A stretch of 64,000 nt of DNA, taken from contig NZ_FUXI01000004.1 of NCBI RefSeq assembly GCF_900167335.1, positions 1-64,000 on the forward strand, given 5' to 3'. The stretch comes from Pilibacter termitis (lineage in GTDB: Bacteria; Bacillota; Bacilli; Lactobacillales; Streptococcaceae). The notes beneath the pieces were generated by a model. The model searched no databases and was not told the DNA's origin. It worked only from the letters and a program-made list of their open reading frames with translations. How positions within the stretch are numbered: the stretch's first letter is position 1; every line of letters begins with the position of its first letter. The position numbers and the translations under genes are program-made. Below, in pieces: positions 7,919 through 17,065 of this stretch.

Positions 7919-8656
7919 ATGACAATTAAAGGGAAAAATGTATTGATTACAGGTTCAACACGTGGAATTGGTCGCACGATGGCAGTTGAATTTGCCAAAG
8001 CAGGTGCAAATGTTGTGGTCAATGGTCGCTCGGAAATTTCAGAGGAATTTTTGAATGAGCTAACTTCATACGGTGTAAAAGCGATTGGAGTTTCAGGTGA
8101 TATTTCAGATTTTACTTCGGCAGGAGAGATGATTGCTCAAGCAGAAAGCGAACTTGGAGCGATTGATGTGTTAATTAATAACGCTGGAATTACGAATGAT
8201 AAACTACTTCTTCGCATGAGCCAAGAGGATTTTGAAAAAATTTTACAAATTAACCTAGTTGGAACGTTTAATATGACGCAACAAATGGTAAAATTAATGA
8301 TGAAGAGACGCAGTGGAGCAATTATTAATTTATCAAGTGTCGTTGGCTTAATTGGCAACGTTGGTCAAGCAAACTATGCTGCTAGTAAGGCAGGAGTTAT
8401 TGGCTTTACCAAATCAGTTGCTCGTGAGGTTGCCACAAGAGGCATTACGGTAAATGCAATTGCCCCCGGTTTCATCGAAACTGAGATGACAGCTGTTCTA
8501 TCTGAAAAAATCAAAGAACAAATGAACGCAACGATTCCGATGAAACGCTTTGGCACGACAGAAGATGTTGCAGAAGTAGCATTGTTTTTAGCACAAGCAA
8601 AATACATTACAGGTCAAGTGTTAAATGTTGACGGCGGTCTTGTAATGCAGGGATAG
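7919..8656 (+). CDS. fabG: 3-oxoacyl-ACP reductase
   Basis: The 245-residue short-chain dehydrogenase reduces 3-oxoacyl-ACP with NADPH. The cofactor motif TGSTRGIG is at residues 11-18, NNAG at 87-90 and the catalytic Ser140, Tyr153, Lys157 are present. It starts 3 nt after fabD, with the SD inside the fabD end (AAAGGGG). Confidence 0.97.
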   Translation: MTIKGKNVLITGSTRGIGRTMAVEFAKAGANVVVNGRSEISEEFLNELTSYGVKAIGVSGDISDFTSAGEMIAQAESELGAIDVLINNAGITNDKLLLRMSQEDFEKILQINLVGTFNMTQQMVKLMMKRRSGAIINLSSVVGLIGNVGQANYAASKAGVIGFTKSVAREVATRGITVNAIAPGFIETEMTAVLSEKIKEQMNATIPMKRFGTTEDVAEVALFLAQAKYITGQVLNVDGGLVMQG

Positions 8657-8701
8657 AAGTAGCGTTTTTGTTCAAAAATTATTTCAGACAAGGAGAAAAG
8701 C

Positions 8702-9934
8702 ATGAATCGAGTAGTGATTACAGGTTATGGTGTAACTTCACCTATTGGCAATACAGCAGAAGAGTTTTGGGAAAGTTTGGAGAAGGGAACTGTCGGAATT
8801 GATACAATTTCACGTTTTGATGCAACGGAGTCTGGTATTTCTGTTGCAGGAGAAATTAAAGATTTCCCTTTTGATAAATACTTTGTCAAAAAAGATGCTA
8901 AACGCATGGATATGTTCTCAATTTATGGCATTTATGCAGCACTTGAGGCGGTTGCAATGTCTGGATTAGACTTGGAAAATGAAGATATGAATCGCTTTGG
9001 TGTCATTGTTGGGAGCGGAATTGGAGGACTTCCAACCATTCAAGAGCAAATCACACGCATGAACAACAAAGGCATGAAACGTGTGGCACCGCTCTTTATC
9101 CCAATGGCAATTGCCAACATGGCAGCAGGAAATATTGCGTTGCGTTTAGGTGCCAAAGGCATTTGCACGTCTGTTGTAACAGCGTGTGCGAGTGCGACAA
9201 ATTCTATCGGTGAAGCGTTCCGCAGTATTAAACATGGATATAGTGATGTGATTGTCGCAGGTGGAGCGGAGGCTTCCATTTGTGAAATTGGGATTGCTGG
9301 TTTTGCCTCTCTTACAGCACTTAGTGCAACGGAAGACCCAAAACGTGCGAGTATTCCGTTTGACAAAGACAGAAATGGCTTTGTTATGGGAGAAGGAGCA
9401 GGGATTTTGGTGCTTGAAAGTTTGGAGCATGCTCAAAAGCGTGGAGCGAAAATTCTTGGCGAAGTGGTAGGGTACGGTGCAAATTGTGACGCATACCACA
9501 TGACAAGCCCTGAGCCAAACGGAAGTGGAGCAGCAAAAGCAATGCAATTGGCACTTGATGAGGCGGGCATTTCCCCAAGTGAAGTAGGCTACATCAACGC
9601 ACATGGCACAAGTACACAGGCAAATGAAAAAGGAGAAAGCAAAGCGATTGAAACAGTTTTTGGAGACGACAGCAACGTTTTAGTTTCTTCAACAAAATCT
9701 TTAACAGGACACTTGCTTGGAGCAGCAGGAGGAATTGAGGCGATTGCCACACTTGAGGCACTTCAACATCAATTTGTTCCAGTCAATGCTGGCACAACGG
9801 AACTTGGTGAAGATATTCATGTGAATGTTGTCCTAGAACATGGAGTGGAGCACACATTCGATTATGCGATCAGTAATTCTCTTGGTTTTGGTGGACACAA
9901 TGCAGTCATCTGCTTAAAGAAATGGAGTGAATAG
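8702..9934 (+). CDS. fabF: Beta-ketoacyl-ACP synthase II
   Basis: The 410-residue elongating condensing enzyme has the nucleophile Cys162 in VVTACASATNS and the two histidines in NAHGTST (about 302) and TGHLLGAAGG (about 339). The SD AAGGAG is at 8690-8695. It overlaps an alternative GTG for accB, indicating close coupling with the carboxylase genes. Confidence 0.97.
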   Translation: MNRVVITGYGVTSPIGNTAEEFWESLEKGTVGIDTISRFDATESGISVAGEIKDFPFDKYFVKKDAKRMDMFSIYGIYAALEAVAMSGLDLENEDMNRFGVIVGSGIGGLPTIQEQITRMNNKGMKRVAPLFIPMAIANMAAGNIALRLGAKGICTSVVTACASATNSIGEAFRSIKHGYSDVIVAGGAEASICEIGIAGFASLTALSATEDPKRASIPFDKDRNGFVMGEGAGILVLESLEHAQKRGAKILGEVVGYGANCDAYHMTSPEPNGSGAAKAMQLALDEAGISPSEVGYINAHGTSTQANEKGESKAIETVFGDDSNVLVSSTKSLTGHLLGAAGGIEAIATLEALQHQFVPVNAGTTELGEDIHVNVVLEHGVEHTFDYAISNSLGFGGHNAVICLKKWSE

Positions 9935-9935
9935 C

Positions 9936-10412
9936 ATGGACATTCATGGAGTAAAAGAAATCGTCGAGCAATTCGACAAATCAACCTTGCGAGAATTTGA
10001 CTTACGCAAAGGAGATTTTGAACTGTATCTTTCAAAAAACGAAAGCTACGGACGCAATTATGTAGCAGTGCCGCAAACACCTTTAGCAACACCGCAAGTA
10101 GCAGAAACACCAGTTGCCTCACCTGTGCCAGCGGAAACACCAAAAGCAGAAGTAGCTGAGGTAAAAGTAGAGGCTGAAGGTGAAGTTGTAACAAGTCCAA
10201 TCGTTGGTACAGTTTACTTGCAACCAGCACCAGACAAGCCAGCTTACGTGAAAGTGGGCGATACGGTTTCTGAGCATGATACAGTTTGTATTGTTGAGGC
10301 GATGAAAATGATGAATGAAATCCCAGCTGGAATTTCAGGAGTTGTAACAGAAATATTGGTTGAAAATGAACAAGTAGTCGGCATTGGAGATGCTTTGTTT
10401 AAAATTAAATAA
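9936..10412 (+). CDS. accB: Biotin carboxyl carrier protein of acetyl-CoA carboxylase
   Basis: The 158-residue protein has an N-terminal helical part, a proline/alanine/valine linker (about residues 45-80) and a C-terminal biotinyl domain. The biotinylated Lys124 is in EAMKMMNE. I use the ATG at 9936 because GGAG at 9924-9927 is correctly spaced; a GTG at 9927 is in frame. It partners with AccC, AccD and AccA encoded further down. Confidence 0.96.
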   Translation: MDIHGVKEIVEQFDKSTLREFDLRKGDFELYLSKNESYGRNYVAVPQTPLATPQVAETPVASPVPAETPKAEVAEVKVEAEGEVVTSPIVGTVYLQPAPDKPAYVKVGDTVSEHDTVCIVEAMKMMNEIPAGISGVVTEILVENEQVVGIGDALFKIK

Positions 10413-10430
10413 ATTTAGGAGGTCTATATC

Positions 10431-10859
10431 GTGAGTGTCATGGACATTAATCAAATCAAAGCGACGATTCCCCACCGCTATCCGTTTTTATTGATTGATA
10501 GAGTGGAAGAATTAGAAGTAGGTCGCAAGATTGTTGCAAAGAAAAATGTAACAGCAAATGAAGAATTTTTTAACGGACATTTTCCACAAGAGCCTGTTAT
10601 GCCGGGAGTATTGATTATCGAAGCTCTCGCACAGGCTGGTGCAGTGGCACTCTTAGGTATGGACGAGTTCAAAGGAAAAACAGCCTATTTTGGAGGAATT
10701 GATAAAGCAAAATTCCGCCAAAAAGTAGTACCGGGCGACACGCTAAGATTAGAAGTCGAAATCATAAAAGTGAAAAAAGTAGCAGGAATAGGAAAAGGAA
10801 TCGCCTATGTAGACAACAAAAAAGTAGCCGAAGCAGAACTAACGTTTATGATTGGATAA
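10431..10859 (+). CDS. fabZ: 3-hydroxyacyl-ACP dehydratase
   Basis: The 142-residue hot-dog-fold enzyme has the FabZ signature [11 protein letters not shown] at the N-terminus. The catalytic His50 is in NGHFPQ and Glu64 in [11 protein letters not shown]. It starts with GTG at 10431, 8 nt after AGGAGG (10417-10422); an internal ATG at 10440 is an alternative. About 700 bp of repeat DNA separates it from accC, where relatives have little or none. Confidence 0.96.
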   Translation: MSVMDINQIKATIPHRYPFLLIDRVEELEVGRKIVAKKNVTANEEFFNGHFPQEPVMPGVLIIEALAQAGAVALLGMDEFKGKTAYFGGIDKAKFRQKVVPGDTLRLEVEIIKVKKVAGIGKGIAYVDNKKVAEAELTFMIG

Positions 10860-11231
10860 AAGGTTGAAATGTGCGTTTAGAAGTTTGATACAATGAGGTA
10901 TGGCATTTATTTACTCGAAACGAAGTTTCGAGTGCCGTACCTCATAGTATCCAAACTTCTGCACATTGAAACTAGATTGGCTAAAAAGCGTAGAATTGCG
11001 TAAGGATTTTGATACAGTGAGCCGTGGCATTTATATACTTGAAACGAAGTTTCGAGTGCTGTACCTCATAGTATCCAAACTTCTGCACATTGAAACTAGA
11101 TTGGATAAAAAGCGTAGAATTGCGTAAGGATTTTGATACAGTGAGCCGTGGCATTTATATACTTGAAACGAAGTTTCAAGTGCCACTGCGAACAGTATCC
11201 AAAATCCTGCAATTCGTAACTAGACTGGCTA
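10860..11231 (+). repeat. Three tandem hairpin elements (array A)
   Basis: Three units of about 120-124 bp (about 10860-10983, 10984-11107, 11108-11231) each form a long imperfect hairpin capped by a GAAAC-GAA-GTTTC stem-loop. Units end in the ACTAGA(C/T)TGG(C/A)T block equivalent to CTAGACAAAG in other copies. The middle unit has the left arm of unit 3 and the right arm of unit 1, so its arms do not match. This is what a 124-bp tandem duplication between two hairpin loops would leave. Confidence 0.9.
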
Positions 11232-11350
11232 AAAAGCGTAGCTTTTCAGCGTAGCGAATACTTTTGCGTAGGAGGAGTTCAAGTCTACGAAGTAGACCGA
11301 GACGAAGTCTCGCTTTGAGCCATGCTCAAAGTGAACCCCGAGAAGCACTT
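11232..11350 (+). repeat. Truncated fourth unit and three small hairpins
   Basis: AAAAGCGTAGC begins a fourth unit that breaks off. Then come three short perfect hairpins in a row: GTCTACGAAGTAGAC, GAGACGAAGTCTC and CTTTGAGCCATGCTCAAAG. The first two share a CGAAG-like loop core. No coding potential is seen. The rest of the gap to about 11460 is AT-rich and featureless. Confidence 0.6.
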
Positions 11351-11466
11351 TTTAAATCGGGTCGAAAAAAAAGATCAAATATTTTTTGCATAGAAGATTT
11401 TACGTTTGAAATATAGCAACAGTCATTGCGTATGATTTCACAAAAAAACGAAAAACCTACCATTCC

Positions 11467-11472
11467 TTGACA
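11467..11472 (+). promoter_or_regulatory. Possible -35 of an accC promoter
   Basis: A perfect TTGACA lies 93 bp upstream of accC, but the best -10 at 16-18 bp spacing is poor. A separate accCDA promoter would make sense after the long repeat gap; the sequence only weakly supports it. Confidence 0.3.
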
Positions 11473-11525
11473 TCTATCTTACTAATAGAAAATAGCTCAG
11501 AATAATCGCTTTTTTTAAGTGAAAT

Positions 11526-11548
11526 ATTTATTGTCTTAGACAATAAAT
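11526..11548. promoter_or_regulatory. Palindrome abutting the accC Shine-Dalgarno
   Basis: Perfect 11-bp arms ATTTATTGTCT and AGACAATAAAT flank a single T. The palindrome ends one base before the accC ribosome-binding sequence TAGGAG. It could be an operator or an RNA hairpin that affects ribosome access. It does not match the FabT consensus. Confidence 0.6.
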
Positions 11549-11564
11549 CTAGGAGATGAAAGAT

Positions 11565-12935
11565 ATGTTCTCAAAAATTTTAATTGCCAATCGTGGTGAA
11601 ATTGCTATTCGAGTGATTCGTGCGGCACGTGAATTAGGAATTAAGACAGTCGCAGTGTACTCTCAGGCAGACAAAGAGGCACTTCACACACAAATGGCAG
11701 ATGAGGCAGTTTGTATTGGTCCAGCGAAAGCAACAGACTCTTATTTGAATGTCAACAACATTCTCTCTGCTGCGATTGCAACGAAAGCCGAAGCTATTCA
11801 TCCGGGTTTTGGATTTTTAAGTGAAAACTCAAAATTCGTGACCATGTGTGAGGAGTTAGGCATTAAATTTATCGGACCAAGTGCTGAAATTATGGACAAA
11901 ATGGGCGATAAAATCAACGCTCGTAAGGAAATGATTGAGGCGAAAGTTCCTGTTATCCCAGGAAGTGATGGCGAAGTAGAAACCGTTGAGGAGGCACTTG
12001 TCATTGCAGAAGAAATCGGTTATCCAGTTATGCTCAAAGCTAGTGCTGGTGGCGGTGGAAAAGGGATTCGTAAAGTAAAAACAAAAGAAGAATTGCCAAG
12101 TTTGTTTACCAATGCACAACAAGAGGCGAAAGCAGCATTTGGTAATGGGGCAATGTATATCGAAAAAGTCATCTATCCTGCACGTCACATTGAAGTGCAA
12201 ATTTTAGGTGACCAGCATGGCAATGTCATTCACTTGGGCGAACGTGACTGTTCACTTCAGCGAAACAACCAAAAAGTTTTGGAAGAATCTCCTTCTGTTG
12301 CGATTGGTTCAACCAAACGTGCAGAAATCGGTGAGGCAGCAAGACGTGCGGCAGCTCATGTCGGCTATGAAAACGCTGGAACGATTGAGTTTCTTTATAA
12401 AGACGGGGAATTTTATTTCATGGAAATGAATACTCGTGTGCAAGTGGAACATCCTGTAACCGAATATGTGACAGGTGTTGACATTGTCAAAGAACAAATC
12501 AAAATCGCCTACGGTGATGTTCTTCCGTACAAACAGGAAGAAATTGAGTTTCGTGGTCATGCGATAGAATGTCGTATCAACGCAGAAAATCCACAATTTA
12601 ATTTTGCCCCAAGCCCCGGCAAGATAGAGGAACTATTTTTGCCAAGTGGTGGACCGGGGTTGCGTGTTGATTCGGCAATGTATCAAGGATATACGATTCC
12701 TCATTTTTACGACTCGATGATTGCTAAAATTATCGTGCATGGGGAAAATCGTTTTGAGGCGTTGATGAAAATGCAACGAGCTTTGCTTGAATTTGAAGTA
12801 GAGGGCGTTGTCACGAATGCAGAATTTCAGCTGGATTTAATAGCAGACCAGTCAATTATCTCAGGAGATTATTCCACTGCTTATTTAATGGAAAATTTCC
12901 TGCCAAATTGGCAAGAGAAAAATAACTCTAAATAA
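11565..12935 (+). CDS. accC: Acetyl-CoA carboxylase biotin carboxylase subunit
   Basis: The 456-residue ATP-grasp enzyme carboxylates biotin on AccB. It begins MFSKILIANRGEIAIRVIRAA, has the glycine-rich KASAGGGGKGIRK ATP loop and the EMNTRVQVEHPVTE catalytic block. An ATG at 11556 is in frame, but it directly abuts AGGAG (11551-11555). The ATG at 11565 has normal spacing and gives the family N-terminus. Confidence 0.96.
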   Translation: MFSKILIANRGEIAIRVIRAARELGIKTVAVYSQADKEALHTQMADEAVCIGPAKATDSYLNVNNILSAAIATKAEAIHPGFGFLSENSKFVTMCEELGIKFIGPSAEIMDKMGDKINARKEMIEAKVPVIPGSDGEVETVEEALVIAEEIGYPVMLKASAGGGGKGIRKVKTKEELPSLFTNAQQEAKAAFGNGAMYIEKVIYPARHIEVQILGDQHGNVIHLGERDCSLQRNNQKVLEESPSVAIGSTKRAEIGEAARRAAAHVGYENAGTIEFLYKDGEFYFMEMNTRVQVEHPVTEYVTGVDIVKEQIKIAYGDVLPYKQEEIEFRGHAIECRINAENPQFNFAPSPGKIEELFLPSGGPGLRVDSAMYQGYTIPHFYDSMIAKIIVHGENRFEALMKMQRALLEFEVEGVVTNAEFQLDLIADQSIISGDYSTAYLMENFLPNWQEKNNSK

Positions 12936-12946
12936 AAGGGGACGGG

Positions 12947-13000
12947 TTAGGGCAAAACTCAAATTCATTTGATAACAAACGGAATTGGGTTTGCCCTATC
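12947..13000 (+). promoter_or_regulatory. Hairpin in the accC-accD gap
   Basis: AGGGCAAAACTCAAATTC and GAATTGGGTTTGCCCT form a long imperfect stem. No T-run follows, so it is more likely an mRNA processing or stability structure than a terminator. Confidence 0.45.
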
Positions 13001-13033
13001 GCTATCCTTTTGAAAAATATTGGAGGAAGTAGA

Positions 13034-13056
13034 ATGCTTGTTCATAATTGAACAAG
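13034..13056 (+). promoter_or_regulatory. Mini-ORF and hairpin before accD
   Basis: GGAGG at 13022-13026 is followed by ATG at 13034 and a five-codon frame (MLVHN, stop). The frame overlaps the perfect hairpin CTTGTTCA-TAAT-TGAACAAG (13037-13056). A second SD, AAGGGGG, then serves accD. The layout resembles a translated leader or a decayed gene start; no function can be assigned. Confidence 0.35.
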
Positions 13057-13083
13057 TAGAAAATGAAACAAGGGGGAACTATT

Positions 13084-13950
13084 GTGGCATTGTTCAAGAA
13101 AAAAGCAAAATACATTCGCATCAATCCGAATCGTGCATTAACGGAAAATCTGAATAAGAAAAAACCAGATGTACCAGAGGAAATGTTTGCTAAATGTCCA
13201 AGCTGTAAGCGAATGATTTACAATCGTGATTTAGGTGCTGAAAAAATTTGCCCAGATTGTCATTATAATTTTAGAATTACAGCATGGGAACGTTTGAGCT
13301 TGATTGTGGATGAAAAAAGTTTTGAGGAATGGGACAATGACTTGAAGTCAAAAGACCCTTTGAATTTCCCAGATTATCAAGAGAAATTGGCTAAAACGCA
13401 AAAAGTAACAGGTCTTGATGAGGCTGTTTTGACAGGAGTAGCGACAATTTCTGGAGAAAAAGTTGCCCTTGGCATTATGGATAGCAATTTTATCATGGGG
13501 TCAATGGGAACGATTGTTGGAGAAAAAATTACCCGTTTATTTGAAAAAGCTTGTAAACAAAGTTTGCCAGTTGTTCTTTTTACAGCGAGTGGAGGTGCTC
13601 GTATGCAAGAGGGAATTATGAGTTTGATGCAAATGGCAAAAATTTCCGCAGCGGTGAAAAGACATAGCGACTTGGGCAATTTATATATTTCTGTTTTAAC
13701 CGACCCAACAACAGGTGGGGTAACGGCAAGTTTTGCGATGGAAGGCGATATTATTCTAGCGGAACCTCAAGCATTAATTGGCTTTGCAGGACGCCGAGTA
13801 ATCGAGCAAACCATGAAAACCCAACTACCAGAGGATTTTCAAAAAGCTGAATTTTTACTTTCACATGGCTTTGTAGACACAATTGTGCCACGTATAGCAA
13901 TGAAAGAGCAATTATTTAAAATTTTATTGATTCATAAAAGAAATGAGTAA
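13084..13950 (+). CDS. accD: Acetyl-CoA carboxylase carboxyltransferase subunit beta
   Basis: The 288-residue protein has an N-terminal zinc ribbon (CPSC and CPDC, about residues 32-54) and a crotonase-like carboxyltransferase domain with [10 protein letters not shown]. Together with AccA it transfers carboxyl from biotin to acetyl-CoA. I place the start at GTG 13084, 7 nt after AAGGGGG, giving [13 protein letters not shown] as in relatives; the ATG at 13063 lies before that SD. Confidence 0.95.
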   Translation: MALFKKKAKYIRINPNRALTENLNKKKPDVPEEMFAKCPSCKRMIYNRDLGAEKICPDCHYNFRITAWERLSLIVDEKSFEEWDNDLKSKDPLNFPDYQEKLAKTQKVTGLDEAVLTGVATISGEKVALGIMDSNFIMGSMGTIVGEKITRLFEKACKQSLPVVLFTASGGARMQEGIMSLMQMAKISAAVKRHSDLGNLYISVLTDPTTGGVTASFAMEGDIILAEPQALIGFAGRRVIEQTMKTQLPEDFQKAEFLLSHGFVDTIVPRIAMKEQLFKILLIHKRNE

Positions 13951-13979
13951 TTTGATAGGTAAGAGAGGAGTATGGGGAG

Positions 13980-14741
13980 ATGAGTAAATCAGCAAACGAA
14001 ATTGTATCTCTAGCACGCAATCAAGGAAGAATGACTGCACTTGAATACTTTGAAGAATTATTCGAGGATTTTATTGAATTGCATGGTGATAGACAATTTG
14101 CCGATGACAATGCGATTGTCGGCGGAATTGCCAAGCTAGAGGGAATGGCTGTAACAGTTATTGGTATTCAAAAAGGACGAGATTTGAATGAAAATTTACG
14201 TGTAAACTTTGGTCAACCACACCCTGAGGGGTATCGCAAAGCCTTGCGTTTGATGAAACAGGCAGAAAAATTCAAACGTCCAATTATCACATTTATCAAC
14301 ACTGCAGGGGCATTTTCTGGTCTTGGTGCAGAAGAACGTGGACAGGGTGAGGCGATTGCACGCAATTTATATGAAATGAGTGGCTTGCGTGTCCCGATTC
14401 TCTCGATTATTATCGGTGAAGGAGGCAGTGGTGGAGCATTGGCTTTAGCGATGGGAAATAAAGTTTGGATGCTTGAGCATACTATGTATGCAATTCTTTC
14501 GCCAGAAGGATTCGCCTCTATTCTTTGGAAAGATGGTAGCCGTTCGGCAGAGGCGGCAGAACTAATGAAAATTACTGCACCAGAGTTGTTGAAAATGGGG
14601 GTAATCGACAAAATTATTCCAGAAAACAGCGAGACGTGTGCAACATTGAAAAAGGAAATCATAAGAGAATTGCAATCACTAGCAACTCTTAGCGAAGAAG
14701 AATTAGTCACGCAACGGTATGAACGATTTAGAAAATTTTAG
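13980..14741 (+). CDS. accA: Acetyl-CoA carboxylase carboxyltransferase subunit alpha
   Basis: The 253-residue crotonase-fold protein has AccA hallmarks [26 protein letters not shown] and [25 protein letters not shown]. It is the last gene of the fatty-acid operon and is followed by a terminator. Confidence 0.96.
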   Translation: MSKSANEIVSLARNQGRMTALEYFEELFEDFIELHGDRQFADDNAIVGGIAKLEGMAVTVIGIQKGRDLNENLRVNFGQPHPEGYRKALRLMKQAEKFKRPIITFINTAGAFSGLGAEERGQGEAIARNLYEMSGLRVPILSIIIGEGGSGGALALAMGNKVWMLEHTMYAILSPEGFASILWKDGSRSAEAAELMKITAPELLKMGVIDKIIPENSETCATLKKEIIRELQSLATLSEEELVTQRYERFRKF

Positions 14742-14771
14742 AGCAGGTCTATTGCAGACTTGCTTTTTTTA
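14742..14771 (+). terminator. Terminator of the fatty-acid operon
   Basis: AGCAGGTCT and AGACTTGCT arms flank ATTGC and are followed by TTTTTT, starting at the accA stop codon. Confidence 0.88.
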
Positions 14772-14890
14772 TAGAAAACCTTGGAAACATTGACGAAAGT
14801 GTGAAAGTACGATTTCTCACTACACAATCATTTAATTTTTTGTTAAACTATTAAATAAGAACTATTTCGAAAAATAAAACAATATTTTGT

Positions 14891-15012
14891 AGCTAGACAA
14901 AGAAAAGCTACGAGGGGCGTTTTGAAGTCTGCAACAGTGAGCCACAGCATTTACCTGCTGGAAACGAAAGTTTCCAGTGCTGTTGCGAACAGTTGCCCCT
15001 CGTAGTTAGACA
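14891..15012 (+). repeat. Hairpin element B with relic of a second unit
   Basis: AGCTAGACAAAG at 14891-14902 is the 3' end of a lost unit. A unit then runs from 14903 to about 15012, with apical stem CTGGAAACGAAAGTTTCCAG. Its right outer arm is shortened. The element ends about 7 nt before the SD (AAAGGGG) of the ABC permease gene, in the same orientation. Confidence 0.85.
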
Positions 15013-15029
15013 GATAAAGGGGAAAACAA

Positions 15030-16181
15030 ATGAATTTATTAAAATTGGAATGGAAAACGCTTGTACGGTCGAAGTTTATTTTCATTGTGCCGAGCTTTTT
15101 TCTTATTATGTTTGGCTTACTGTTTCTTTTGAATATTCAAGACAATCATGAAGAAATCTGGCGAATGAAGAATGAGTTGAATCAATTGAACGCACAAGGT
15201 GAGATGGGCATTTCATTGAATGCCACGGAGGATATACGAAAAGACTTTGAGGAGAAAGCGAAAAAAAGGGAAGAGGCGTATCGTGATGTTGTGATTTCTG
15301 GTTTTCGCAAAGATAAGACGACTTATGTGAAAGATTACATCAAAGTGCTAGATTATTGGTTGGATATGATCCCAGATAGCGAAGCGGGAACAGAATTTAA
15401 AAAGGAAAAATTACTTTATGAGCAAATTGTAAAAAATAAAAACACTTTGATTTTTGAAAGTGCCAATTCAAACGATGATGAAAAACAAAAACCAACGTTA
15501 AATGCACTAAAACAAGGATTTTTCACCTTGTTGCCAACGCATTATATCATGCTTTTTCTTTCACTATTGATTGGTTTTCTCTTTTACCAAGCGGAAAAGA
15601 GTAAAAGTAAGGAACTCGTTGCGATGTTGCCTGTCGCAAATTGGAAGAAAAGTGTGCATAGACTTGTCTTTTTCTACGGTTATCTTTGTATTCCGTTTTT
15701 GATAATGTTAGGGTTGTTTTTCATTGTAAATAGTGCGTTTTATGGTATCGGTGAATGGAATTATCCAGTTGTAGTTTTGCAATCAAAAAAAGTGCCAATT
15801 TTGATGACACAAGCCGATTTTTTCAAGCAATTTCTAGTGCTGATACTGTTATTTTTCCTTTTCATCGTCTTGTTCAATTATATAATTGCCAGATGGACGA
15901 AACATATTGTGCCAATTTTCATTGGGAATATTTTGATATTCTTGTCGGAAAATGCTCCTTTTTTCCAAACGGAGCAAATGTTAGAAATTAGAAAATGGTT
16001 TGTCGGTTCATACGCCAACATTGCCAGAATTATTTTGCGACCAGAGGAGCGAGGAATGGTTGAGCTATCAATGAACGGCTTTTATCCAACGTTTTTACAG
16101 TCAATTGTTGTAATATGTCTAGCTATTTTTATCTGCCTAGCATTAATCGTTGTCACAGAATTTAGGAGGGTACGAGTATGA
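15030..16181 (+). CDS. ABC-2 type transporter permease
   Basis: The 383-residue membrane protein has one N-terminal membrane segment (about residues 15-32). A charged region of roughly 130 residues follows, then about five hydrophobic segments from residue 170 to the C-terminus. This is the plan of ABC-2 permeases with a large loop after the first helix. Its 3' end overlaps the ATPase gene by 4 nt (ATGA), so the two form one exporter. The substrate is unknown; bacteriocin/lantibiotic immunity or a lipid-type cargo are common for such pairs. Confidence 0.85.
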   Translation: MNLLKLEWKTLVRSKFIFIVPSFFLIMFGLLFLLNIQDNHEEIWRMKNELNQLNAQGEMGISLNATEDIRKDFEEKAKKREEAYRDVVISGFRKDKTTYVKDYIKVLDYWLDMIPDSEAGTEFKKEKLLYEQIVKNKNTLIFESANSNDDEKQKPTLNALKQGFFTLLPTHYIMLFLSLLIGFLFYQAEKSKSKELVAMLPVANWKKSVHRLVFFYGYLCIPFLIMLGLFFIVNSAFYGIGEWNYPVVVLQSKKVPILMTQADFFKQFLVLILLFFLFIVLFNYIIARWTKHIVPIFIGNILIFLSENAPFFQTEQMLEIRKWFVGSYANIARIILRPEERGMVELSMNGFYPTFLQSIVVICLAIFICLALIVVTEFRRVRV

Positions 16182-16870
16182 TGAATGTAAAAAGACTATC
16201 CTTTTCATACAAAAGTCAGTCCATTTTAGATGAAGTTTCATTTTCGTTGAAAAAAGGCGAGATTACGGGTTTAGTTGCTCCAAATGGTACGGGGAAAACG
16301 ACCTTGCTGAAACTTTTGGCGAATTTATTGCCGACAAAACAAGGGGAATTTTTGATTGACGGAGAAAATCAACGAGAAATGTCGTACAAAAAACGGATTT
16401 TCTTTTTAGAAAATGTCGAGGGACTGATGCGGGAGTTGAGTGTTTTGGATCATTTGAAGATGATTCAATCATTTTGGCAGAGTGAAGTGGAACTTTCTTG
16501 GGTATTGGAAAAATTTTCACTTGAGGACATTCAAAACAAGCCGATTCGCAAACTTTCTCTTGGGCAAAAGCAAAGCGTTCTTTTAATGCTTTATGTGATG
16601 AGTGATGCAGAAGTTTTGTTATTTGATGAACCAACCAACGCACTGGATCCAACAAATGTCCTTGTGATGAATGAAATGATGGATTATCTAAGAGAAAAAG
16701 GGAAAATCATTCTTTATTCTTCGCACAATCTGGAAAATTTAAAACTTTTAGCAGATCGAATTTTCTTTTTGAAAAACCAAAAAATCATTGAAATGGAAAA
16801 TGACGCCTCTATTTTCAACAGTTATCAAACGTTATTTGTTCAAGAAGAAAAAGTGAAAAAATGGACGTGA
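16178..16870 (+). CDS. ABC transporter ATP-binding protein
   Basis: The 230-residue ATPase has Walker A APNGTGKTT (about residues 34-42), a signature LSLGQKQ rather than canonical LSGGQ, and Walker B VLLFDEPTNALD. It partners with the overlapping permease. The LSLGQ variant is seen in several ABC-2 exporters of Firmicutes. Confidence 0.92.
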   Translation: MMNVKRLSFSYKSQSILDEVSFSLKKGEITGLVAPNGTGKTTLLKLLANLLPTKQGEFLIDGENQREMSYKKRIFFLENVEGLMRELSVLDHLKMIQSFWQSEVELSWVLEKFSLEDIQNKPIRKLSLGQKQSVLLMLYVMSDAEVLLFDEPTNALDPTNVLVMNEMMDYLREKGKIILYSSHNLENLKLLADRIFFLKNQKIIEMENDASIFNSYQTLFVQEEKVKKWT

Positions 16871-16909
16871 TGAAATTTGTAGCCTGCGATATTTTTTCCC
16901 ATTCCACAA

Positions 16910-16950
16910 AAGAGCGGATAGTTGTGAACTTGGGACTATCTGCTTTTTTG
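16910..16950 (+). terminator. Terminator after the ABC exporter genes
   Basis: AGCGGATAGTTG and GACTATCTGCT pair around a short loop and run into TTTTTT. Confidence 0.8.
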
Positions 16951-17065
16951 TTTGCTAATCTGCACTCTATTGCCATTATTTTTAAATATTTTTTATTCTT
17001 CCTTGTTTATTCTCCCCTATTTGTCAAAGAAAATGATAGAATAAAGAGAAAAGGATAGGCAGGAA

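Noticed and set aside
10860-11231. CRISPR-like array of regular repeats (also 29377-29745 and 33003-33371)
   Set aside because: Units are about 123 bp, directly adjacent, palindromic over their whole length and without unique spacers; no cas genes are near.
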